Source: Wolfiporia cocos
Taxonomy: Eukaryota; Basidiomycota; Agaricomycetes; Polyporales; Phaeolaceae
Assembly (NCBI GenBank): GCA_029448655.1
Contig: JACCLO010000008.1
Location: forward strand, 1,116,001 to 1,180,000
Direction: 5' to 3'
Length of the DNA stretch: 64,000 nucleotides
In this document: positions 23,991-33,266 of the stretch, piece by piece
Numbering within the stretch: the stretch's first letter is position 1
Layout: each line of letters opens with the position of its first letter
Position numbers and translations under genes: made by a program
The notes under the pieces: model-generated
What the model was told of the DNA's origin: nothing
The model's input: only the letters and a program-made list of their open reading frames with translations
Database searches by the model: none

Positions 23991-25021
23991 CAAGCACGCC
24001 CGCCTCACCACCAGTATCTACACCTACACCCGCCCCTGTCCCGCGCCCAGCCGTCACCCCCCTTGCGCCTTCCCCTGTCATCAACAGTTCTTCAAGTTCT
24101 CATGTTGACGGATCGTTCACGCGCAACTCGTACGCGCCCCGCGAGCCCAGCAAATTGCGGACCAGCATTACCATTGACCAAGACAGCGAGGAGGAGACCG
24201 ATTCACGCCAGGAGCATGATTCAATGATGGCGCACGCTCCCGTCCCCCAACTTGCGGAATCGATTCCCTCTCAAGAGTATCCCCCACTAGCGCATGCTCT
24301 CACCCCCTCCACCTCTATGGTCCCCGTCAGCGCCAAGGAGCATCCCGCAAACGCGCACACTCCCGCAAAGGCCCACCTGGTCTGCCAGGAGCATCCCTTA
24401 ACTCCGGTGCACGCTCCCGCCACCCTCGCTCGCGACGCAGTTATGTCTTACGTGTCAACTTCCGGTCAACAACGTGAACAAGAAACTGTTATGAACTCGA
24501 AGGCTCGAGAACGTGTGGCTTCAGTCCCGCTTGAGGCGCTTCCTAGGTATAAATTCTCGGTGTGTGTGGCCCCCTCTCCCGGTGCTGGCTCTCGCTTCAC
24601 GAAGGCGTGGCAACTCGCTTCTTCTGTCCCGGTTCATACGCTCCCAGCCTACAACTTCGTGAAGCGCGTGGCGTCTTCTCTGTTGACTTCTGCTGTCTCT
24701 CTCGGTAAACAGCCTGAATGGATCTGTGGACTCTGTCAGCTCCGGAGCCCCGACTTGGCTGTCAAGTGTGTTGTCTGTGAGGCTCCACGGCCGAACGGTC
24801 CATCCCAGGCGTCTCCCTCCCCTGCATCTTCCTCTCCATCATCTGCTCCCTCTGCTCCATCGCCCGCCCCCTCTGCTCCGTCGCCCGCCCCCTCTGCTCC
24901 GTCGCCGCCACCGCCAGTTTCTGGATTTAACTGGGCTGCTGCTGGTCTGGCACCGCCATCTGCGACATCTGATTGGGAATGTTCTATCTGCATGGTCCGG
25001 AACAAGTCCAGCGCACAACAG

Positions 25022-26543
25022 TGACACAAGCGCAACCTTAAGACACACACCGGGGGAAGGTGGGTCGCATGAAAGCGCCTTCCTGGTCCGGGCATCTCAA
25101 GGCACAAAAGGCCAAGACAAGTCTGAGGTTTACGCTCAAGACTGTCCGGCATATATACTCCTAATCTATTTGTACATGTTTGTGTACGGTGGCTCAGAGG
25201 CCTCTACGTACTGGTATCTAACTGGCTATGAGCTATGTGCCAGTAATGGCATCGGAGCGCTGGGGTATGTGAAGGATGTCCATGGCGACGTAGCGTATAA
25301 GGGTCGGATCAAAGGGATAGCCAATCGGTCGGGTTCGATCAGTGGTTCTCGTTGATCGTAGGTGCGCCGGTAATGGCGGGATTCTAAGTCCGTGATCGGG
25401 CATGGTCTGCCACGATCGGGGGCTGGCTAGTACGGGTGACACAGAACATACCGCCCTTCCCCCCCCTATCTCCAGTGTTCAGGCGTAGCCCCAAGGTGTG
25501 TCGGTTCTAGGCGTACGCGCATAGAGGTAGAGGGTCTCCCAGACTAGCATGACTTAATGAGTGTAGTCACGCAGCACACAGGGAGTTCCATGGGTGACAG
25601 TCCTGCCCCTCATCAGGGAGGACGTTGAGAGATTTCTAGTTCTGGGGAGTAAGCCCCAGAACGCATAGGCTTATATACATGAGTAGACGCGCTACCTACT
25701 GTTCTACACTACCGGCCCTAAAGGCGTGGTCCGTGCGTGTAAGTACTTCTACGCTACCCACGATCATATGACATAATTAGGTAAGTAATAGCACGGGACC
25801 AGGGCGCTAGTCTACTACCTGCATGTGACCTAAAGTCACGTGATCTGTCTGCCTCCCTTCCAAGCGCTGGCACGCGCGTCTAGGAGGTGGCGTCGGGCGC
25901 TAGGTTCTACCGTAGGGCGCACAAATCAGCTAATAAGGCCAAAATTTGTGACAACGGGCCGGGTGTAGCGTAGGTTGATCGAGCGTGATCGGCTGCGATC
26001 GGGGTGTAGCGCTCTGTGACTGGTAGGGTTCTCAGTTGTGCAGAGCCTGGAGGTATTATCCCTGCCTGTTGTACTCGTAGGTCAGGGTGCGTACGGGGTA
26101 TAGTATAGTGTCTATGCCAGTAATGGCGAGTGTCCGTGCGGTGGGGACGCGAGGCGGTAGGTTTAGTGTTCTGGGTCACGTGCGAGTGTAGGTCGTGCCC
26201 CTAGTCGGCGTATAGCGTATTGTACGGTGGCGGTTTAGCCTGAGTGTGTGCGCAAGGCGTACCGTCGTGCTATCGTAGCCTGTTGGACTCTAGGGGTCGA
26301 CTCGTGACTCCGGGGTTTAAGGACTAGGCAGCGTGTGGCTCATGCTGCCGGGACTTGGACTGAGTTTAGGGTTAGACTGCTGGTGGCCTGTTAGTGCCCG
26401 TAGTGTCCTGTGTAGTGGAGGGCTTCTACTAGCGTTGCTGTAGGATTCCAGCTGGGCTCGGATGGAGTGCTGTAGCGTGCTTATGGCATGAATGGGGTGT
26501 CAACCTAGGGTGTTCTACTAGGCTTTGAAATTGGCTTGTGACA
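25022..26543 (-). mobile_element. F7 solo LTR inside the second RanBP2 finger
   Basis: Its ends are TGACACAAGC and GCTTGTGACA, with duplication AACAG at 25017-25021 and 26544-26548. It is about 1000 bp after subtracting the nested F8 LTR. It is the inverted counterpart of the LTR at 30159-31153. The R-U5-like part resembles the F2 LTR (AGACTTGTCTTGGCC versus AGACTCGTCTTGGCC). Removing it completes the zinc finger and reaches a stop codon. Confidence 0.93.
25437..25953 (-). mobile_element. F8 solo LTR nested in the F7 LTR
   Basis: A 517-bp LTR (TGACACAGAAC..AATTTGTGACA) flanked by ACGGG at 25432-25436 and 25954-25958. A TATA box on the minus strand lies near 25670-25678. Confidence 0.9.
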
Positions 26544-26584
26544 AACAGTGTATCGCTTGCGAATCACCAAAACCTCAGCTGTAA

Positions 26585-26739
26585 CGTTTTTGGCTGTGCG
26601 CGCTGCTCTTGATTGACGCTTCATTTATTGGTCATGTACATATCAGAATTATTTGTACCACGAGGACCCAGCAGAATGCCCCATAGATGACACAGTGGTC
26701 TGTATAATTCATTCAATGGATGATCACGAAATTCGTAAA
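26585..26739. other. Short intergenic region between two convergent host genes
   Basis: Some 155 bp separate the stop codons of the RanBP2-finger gene (+) and the alpha-kinase gene (-). It presumably holds both 3' UTRs. No terminator motif could be assigned. Confidence 0.6.
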
Positions 26740-28181
26740 CTAAGAGTCTGCCTCTGGCTCCACCATCTCCACACTACAACCAGCTCCCGGAGACCCATCT
26801 TCTGCTGCACTAATGCCATTCTCAAGTCCCTTGTCCGCGTCACAAGTGGGGTTTTGCTCGATGTGTATTTGCCTAGGATTAGAGCCTGTGCTATCCTTGG
26901 CATGATCGCTGAACTTCCAGTTCGAAGGTGATGGCAGGAAATGCCCAAAGCGCTTGAGGCCAAAGTAAGCACAGAACTCATTGCACTGATGCTCATTCTC
27001 AAAGTTGTCGAAGACTGAGCTTATGTTGCCTTCGCCAAATTGCTCCGCATACTCCCTATGATCTAGGTCAATGAGTGATGCAATAACAACACCAGGCCAT
27101 ACCTAGATGTGATGATCTGGGGATCTGTCAACAGGTTCCCCCCACCTATCATACCGTTAGCCATGTATACTCAGAGCTCAAAGGATGCCTTACCTTGTAG
27201 ATCAGAGACAAACATTGTTCGCTCTGTGTAGAGGTACTGAATGTGCTGCGAAGCACACAGGTACAGTGCTTTGGCATGGTCTATGCCGGTGAGTTTACCG
27301 GAAGGTCTGACCGATTTGTTTGAGATATACTTGATGAATGGTGCATGAATATATTCTTCCAATAGATAGACAGGTGCTTCTTCATCGTCCCGTGGTATAG
27401 CAAGACCGCATGCAACAAATCTGAAATCAGGGATTGCACAGGGGAGCTTCTGTATTGCCACCATCGACTTCTCCTTCACATGATCACGGCGGAAGTCGTC
27501 AACTAGTTTTTGAAGGCTGGCTGCCCAATACAAGCAATTAGTTTCCATTAGCATCTTCGGAAGCTCATCAGCCTGAGGAAAGCGCAGCCGCCTGTTGTTC
27601 TGCGAGCGATAGAAGCATCGCTTCGCAGCAACCTTTTTCATGAGGAGAATGGACCGTGCAGCTGTGCCTTTCAGCTTAGCTGCACCAAGTGTCAGATCTG
27701 CAGGATGTGCAGTCTTAAAGCCACCAGCTGCTCCAAGCATTCTTTCGGTTCGGATGTCAACTACTACTGTAGCCCCATAACCCATGTTAGGGTCCCCGAG
27801 AAGCGTAGACAGGTATGGCTTTTCCAGTGATACGATGAAAGCGAGGTCGTGTAGAGGTACTGGGTATATGGTGACGGCAATGCTCACAAGTTCTGATAGC
27901 ATCATCATGAGTCTTGAAGATAAGTGAGATCAACAAAAGATTGACGTACCGTTGACGCGTGGCTTAGAATACACTTGCGACTGCAGTCGCATCGCATTGC
28001 GCAGACTTTGCACATTTATCTGTGTGCGGGGCATGGAACTCTGTGTAACCTCTGATAGTCTGTCCACCTCCCCAGGTATGCCCCCTCAGGTTTGCGAGCT
28101 CTGAATTTGATGACACCAACGGTGCGTGCTTGGAGCGCTTGACAGCCTTATATGTGTTCAGCCCAATCTATGTAACATTTA

Positions 28182-28848
28182 AGGCTCCAACCATATAATA
28201 TACATGTACAGAAAATCGGTAAATACATAGTATATACATATTATATACATGGTTTACATGGTTTTTGGATGGTAAATTCTTAGACATCTTGGCATAGCCA
28301 TTGCTTTACCCATATGGCTATGGAGATTGTCTCTTCCTTTAATGACATGCTACAGGTATCAGCACTTGGCTGATGTGAGGAAAAAATTGGTGTCCAACAT
28401 TCAACAACCACACTAGTAGCAGGAATGGCTTAGGAATTGTGCACAATGTGTGAGGTAGTGGAAAACTTGTATGCATGAGTCTAATGCATGATGCAATCAC
28501 TATGTAGGATGATATATGGCATAAAATAAATCTGATCTTACCTTCCACCAATGAGAGGGTAAGCAAAGCATGTGATATATGTCTTGACATCTTTGCATTT
28601 GTGTGGCAGCCACCCGATTGTCCAAATCTCATATCACCACTGCACTGTACATTCTGTAAGACATGTAACTAGTTCAAACACACTATTCAAATCATCAATT
28701 AAGGGTCTAATATGAATGCAGTCACAACAACCATATACCATATAATATACCATGTATATACCATGTACTCGGCCACATGTAAATATATGTATATAGTATA
28801 TATATAAAACCATGTATACATGGTATATACATTATATGGTTGAAGCCT
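28182..28848. mobile_element. TA-flanked MITE (Tc1/mariner-like) in the alpha-kinase gene
   Basis: A 667-bp AT-rich element with terminal inverted repeats AGGCTCCAACCATATAAT (left) and AGGCTTCAACCATATAAT (right, reversed), flanked by TA (28180-28181 and 28849-28850). Inside the ends are TATATAC/GTATATA palindromic tracts. No transposase frame is present; a 97-codon minus ORF inside it is not protein-like. It lies between two kinase-gene exons, so it may be spliced out as part of an intron. Confidence 0.75.
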
Positions 28849-29664
28849 TAGTAACATTCATAAATTACGATTACTGACCTCTACCTTATCTTCCAGTAGC
28901 CGCTTGCGAGCTTTCTCAGCTGTCTTGATTGGCTGAATTGAATCGAAGGCTAAAGGTGGTTAAGACTCAGGTGTTTCTGCCTCGTTACACTGCTGTAGTA
29001 CTCACTCTGGCAGCCACTTCCTTCCTATGCTCTCGGAACTCAGATGCCTCTTGTTCTTTGGTATCACTCTGAACAGCATGAGTACAGATCACATGCTGCC
29101 ATAATTGGAAGGATACTTACCATCTCAAACTCGAAATTCCCCTCAAGGCGTGCAACGTGAAGCTCGGCCGCTTTCAGGACTTCTTTTGGTACGACAAGCC
29201 GTAGCTTTACATTGGACTTCATCAGTTTGAGAGCTCCATCCTTACCAGTGGGACGGTAGAAAAAATAGTACTCGGTCACTTGCATCCCCCATATCAAGAT
29301 CGACCATTTTGTCAGTGATGAATTCGAGATCCCCAATATTGAGCTGGAAGAAGAAGAAGCTCTTCTGCCATCTGGGAAGCAGTCTGTCGAAGACCAGTAT
29401 TTTGAGCGCTGAGCGCATGATTGATGGCGATAGCTGAATGCCTTCTTCGATGTTCTACCATGGTCTTTGGATGAGAATACTCATAGGAATAGCAGATTAC
29501 TGCAGTAAGTACCTGGATTAGCTTCGTTCCAGTCTTTCCAGTCTCACGGCGATGCATTGCAGCTATCACGGTAACCTGTGGCTCCAACTTGGAAGCATAT
29601 GCGCGAGAAGCGATCAGTGCGCGGGTGCCGGTGTAAGATGCATGTGCATTTGTATAACCGGGAG

Positions 29665-31634
29665 TAGTGTTGTGAGGTCCGGTCTCAAGGACCGCTAAAG
29701 ACCAAGGACCGGACCAGGACCGGACTGACTAGGACCGATTCAACGGTCCGGTCCAGTCCTGGTCCTGACACGGTCCTGGTCCCGGTCCTTCTGAGTGGCC
29801 AGATTTTGCAGGACCGGTCCTGGACCGGTCCCGAATTTATCGTAGAATAGCACTTATAATGTGGTTATTCCAAGGTAGGGAACCATGACTGACCAATTTA
29901 CAATAAAACCAAAGTATTTAAGACCCCCTAGAGTGGGTCTGCATCATGTATACCACTGGCTATTAGGGTAAACACATCAGACAGAAGCTGACATGAATCG
30001 TAGCAACCAAAAACCTTCTGATTTATGATACAATGAAGCACTGCTATTGTCTTGGGCAATGTTTGGCACACACAGGTTGTCCTCATATTATCACTAGTTT
30101 GCTGACTGACATGCAGTTGTGTATTCTCCCATCCAGTAGTGTTAACACTCACATATTATGTCACAAGCCAATTTCAAAGCCTAGTAGAGCACCCTAGGTT
30201 GACACCCCATTCACGCCGTACGCACGCTACAGCACTCTATCCGAGCCCAGCTGGAATCCCACGGCAACGCTAGTAGGAGCCCTCCGCTATACAGACCACT
30301 ACGGGCACTAGCAGGCCACCAGCAGTCTAACCCTAAACTTAGTCCAAGTCCCGGCAGCAAGACATACGCTGCCTAGTCCCTAAAACCCCGGAGTCACGAG
30401 CCGACCCCTAGAGTCCAATAGGCTACGATAGCACGACGGTACGCCTTGTACAAACCCAGGCTAAACCGCCACCGTACACTACGCTATACGCCAACTAGGG
30501 GGACGGTCTATACTCGCACGTGACCCAGAACACTAAACCCAACGCCTCGCGTCCCTACCGCACGGACACTCGCCATTACTGGCGTAGACATTATACTATA
30601 CCCCTTACGCACTCTGACCTACGAGTACAACAGGCAGGGATAATAACCCAAGGCTCTGCACGACTGAGAACCCTACCAGTCACAGAGCGCTACACCCCGA
30701 TCGCAGCCGATCACGCTCGATCAACTCACACTATACCCGGCCCGTACTAGCCAACCCCGATCGCGGCAGACCACGCCCGATCACGGACTTAGAACCCCGC
30801 CATTACCGGCGCGCCTACGATCGACGAGAACCACCGATCGAACCCGACCGATTGGCTATTCCTTTGATCCGACCCTTATACGCTACGTCGCCATGGACAT
30901 CCTCGCGTACCCCAGCGCTCCGATGCCATTACCGGCACATAGCTCATAGCCAGTTAGATACCAGTACGTAGAGGCCTCTGAGCCACCGTACACAAACATG
31001 TACACATAGATTAGGAGTATATATGCCGGACAGTCCTGAGCGTAAACCTCAGACTTGTCTTGGCCTTTTGTGCCTTGAGATGCCCGGACCAGGAAGGCGC
31101 TTTCATGCGACCCACCTTCCCCCGGTGTGTGTCTTAAGGTTGCGCTTGTGTCATATTATGGTACACATGCATGGTGCATTCAATATCACTGGCAGAGCGC
31201 TGCTTAGTGGTGGTTATATGCTACTCATTGTGGTACATACAAAATGCAACGCATGATCTCATCAGATACAACTTGAGGTGTGCAGTTACTGCAGTGTCAT
31301 TTCTGTGTGTTGACCTCAGTATACAATTTTACCTTCAGAAATCAAGAATCAGTGCACCATAGCCAATTCTCTGGCTGTACTTAGTATATTCTGGTATATA
31401 TCGAGTAGTAAGTACACTTTTGCTGACATATAAAACTATAGTTAAGTCAATAATCACTTGATCGGTCCTGGACCGGTCCAGACCGGTCCTAGGACCGCTA
31501 TAGGACCGCGGTCCTACTTGGGACCGGTCCTCAGTCCGGTCCCTCATTGCCCATGGCGGTCCGGTCCTGGTCCCGGTCCTCGGTCCTGCCCAATACATGC
31601 AAAAGACCGGACCGGACCGGACCTCACAACACTA
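29665..31634. mobile_element. Non-autonomous hAT-type MITE in an exon of the alpha-kinase gene
   Basis: Terminal inverted repeats TAGTGTTGTGAGGTCCGG; 8-bp duplication ACCGGGAG at 29657-29664 and 31635-31642. An 8-bp duplication and a TAGTG-type end are hAT hallmarks. About 970 bp remain after removing the F7 LTR and its duplication. Both ends hold clustered GGACCGG/GGTCCTGG motifs (29675-29838 and 31460-31622). No transposase is present. Removing it restores the kinase-gene frame (SPLAPG before, YTNAHAS after). Confidence 0.9.
30159..31153 (+). mobile_element. F7 solo LTR nested in the hAT MITE
   Basis: A 995-bp LTR (TGTCACAAGCC..GCTTGTGTCA) flanked by TATTA at 30154-30158 and 31154-31158. 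It is the plus-orientation relative of the F7 LTR at 25022-26543. Confidence 0.94.
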
Positions 31635-32192
31635 ACCGGGAGCCAATGGCGATTGACCCAAACCAGGGCCAGGCTTCCTCATGTTGCCAGAGATGGATGA
31701 TCCTGGTACTGCTATCTGGGGCCCAGACAACCGGCGATCAGCAGGAACTGCATGAGGAGCCTGCATGATGTTGCTATCCGCTCCGAAACGGCTAACATGC
31801 CCATTTGCGGTTGAGACTACAAAGGCAATGTCAGCATGATGCATACTTTGAGAAGCAGGAGACCTAACCATGACGTCGCAGTTCAGCCAGTTCTCGCTGA
31901 ATTCTTTCAATTGCATTGGGATTGGCACTGGCTTCTGTGCAGATATAACATAACAGGCTAGCGGTGAGCTGATTTGCCATGTCAGTCAGGGAATGGTGGA
32001 CTGACCTTGGGTCTTCCTTTTCTTTGCCTTTTCATCATAGTAGGCAGCACAAGTTCGGCAGCACCACAAGCCTGGTGAGCCGTCATAAGACGCGACGTAG
32101 ACGAGATTCCCCCCGGGTCCAACATCAGTCTTGCAGCTGCCACGCTGGCAGATAGTCATCTGCTCATTTAGGTTTGTGAAGAAATCAGACAT

Positions 32193-32464
32193 TCTGACAG
32201 AATTGTGATGGCACAGAAGCTTCGAAAAAGCCAAGGGAGTCGATGCAGAACACCAAGATAGCAAACGCTTTTCCCGATCGTAGCAAATTGCGTGACATGC
32301 CGTATTCTGTGTAACTTTAACTCCGAGGCCAATACTAATGACTCCATCTACAGACAACAGACACATCTTCGTTAGCATCTCCTGGCTACTGTCCCTCTAT
32401 CGCTGACACCAATTTCAAACTTCCATAACATCAAAGCGCACTCCATGTAGGATGCAACATCGTC
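32193..32464. other. Region upstream of the alpha-kinase gene
   Basis: 272 bp between the kinase start codon and the recognisable SIN3-like fragment. Presumably it holds the kinase promoter on the minus strand. A minus-strand frame continues upstream of the chosen ATG to 32378 but has no family features. No clear promoter motif could be assigned. Confidence 0.4.
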
Positions 32465-32894
32465 TGCTCGGGGTGTGACTAGATGTGTAAGTCAATGCTG
32501 AACAATGAATGGATCTCTCAACTGACATGCAAGGACACAGGCTTCCACGCACACAAGATAAACACTTATGAGGAGGCACTGCATTGTAGCGAGGAGGAGC
32601 GGCATGAGTACAATTTTTATATTGAGGCAATCAGCCAGACAATGCAGATGCTGGAGCTGATCAGCAACACGATCTCCACTCTCAGCCAGGAGAACCATAA
32701 CTCGTTCAAGCTCAAGCCGAATTTCAATGGAGTTGGGAAGAGCGTGTACTTGTGCGCACTGAAGAAGACTTACGGTCGCGATGCAGGACAGGAGGTGTAC
32801 TAGGCTATACAGGAAGTTCCCGCCCTCGCCATACCTGTCGTCCTCTCGTGAATCAAGAGTGGAAGAGGGCGCAACATGAATAGAATAAAGTCTG

Positions 32895-33266
32895 TGACAC
32901 AAGCACTATCTCAAGCAACTACTCAGGGGAATATTACTCGCGTGAAAGCGTATTCCTAGTCTGAGGCTACTCAAGGCAACAAAGGCCAAGACGAGTCTGG
33001 GGTGCTCCCTGCTCGTCCGGCTGGTATATATGCTCGTAGGCTGTTTGTACATGTTTGGCTACTATACAGTATTACGTAATCTGATAGACCGTTTTAGAGT
33101 ATGGTAAACCCTATCGTAGGTGTAGAGCCACAACAAGGGTGTCTGGGGTCTGTGTAAGCACGTGTGGGGTGTTCAGGGTCCTTGCACGTGATGCATAGGC
33201 GGGCGCTTAGATAAGATAGGGGTTGTCTCTAGTCGCAAGCTAGTTGGAGAAAATCGGCTTGTGACA
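32895..33266 (-). repeat. 3' LTR of the full-length F2 element
   Basis: 372 bp. It differs from the 5' LTR (42148-42519) at only a few visible positions, for example GCACTATC versus GCGCTATC near the end and TACGTAATC versus TACATAATC. The pol stop codon lies within it. Confidence 0.95.

Larger units (their letters stand above)
22003..26584 (+). pseudogene. RanBP2-type zinc-finger, nucleoporin-like host gene, interrupted by LTRs
   Basis: Host coding sequence is split by LTRs at 23025-23601, 23691-23990 and 25022-26543; a fourth (18652-21997) lies at the 5' side. Legible parts are an N-terminal region (WFQEQRLANDAALEAIR), a Pro-rich stretch, a basic/acidic segment after an intron (KRSRPDP..SQPKKRRIAS, nuclear-signal-like), then a Ser/Pro-rich part. 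Two repeats of the LPxYxF type follow, then a complete RanBP2 finger (EWICGLCQLRSP..CVVCEAP). A second finger starts DWECSICMVRNK and is finished only after the LTR at 25022-26543 (CIACESPKP), followed by a TAA at 26582-26584. RanBP2 fingers bind Ran-GDP or RNA, and nucleoporin identity is inference. The frame between 23024 and 23991 is not resolved and the start is not found. Confidence 0.75.
26740..32192 (-). pseudogene. Alpha-kinase-type host gene, interrupted by a hAT MITE
   Basis: Minus-strand multi-exon gene. The start is taken at the ATG at 32192 (MSDFFTN), giving a Cys-rich N-terminal segment (CQRGSCK..WCCRTCAAYYDEK). Introns are read at 31935-31997 and 31817-31868. Exon 3 is cut by the hAT MITE and resumes in frame at 29656. 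The kinase domain lies at about 27908-26740: YLLEEYI, FIKYISN, SQHIQYLY, VSDLQG then after an intron GNLLTDPQIITS, and FGEGNI..NEHQCNEFC. The last is the alpha-kinase zinc-binding C-terminus. The stop is TAG at 26742-26740. Alpha-kinases phosphorylate Ser/Thr in helical substrates. Exons between 29512 and 27908 are approximate. Without the MITE the gene could be intact. Confidence 0.8.

Noticed and set aside
28339..28632. Minus-strand 97-codon ORF
   Set aside because: It lies wholly inside the AT-rich TA-flanked MITE and has a composition set by it, with no family features.
30520..31362. Small ORFs within 30159-31634
   Set aside because: They fall inside the F7 LTR or the hAT MITE ends and recur as shadows in the reverse copy at 25022-26543.
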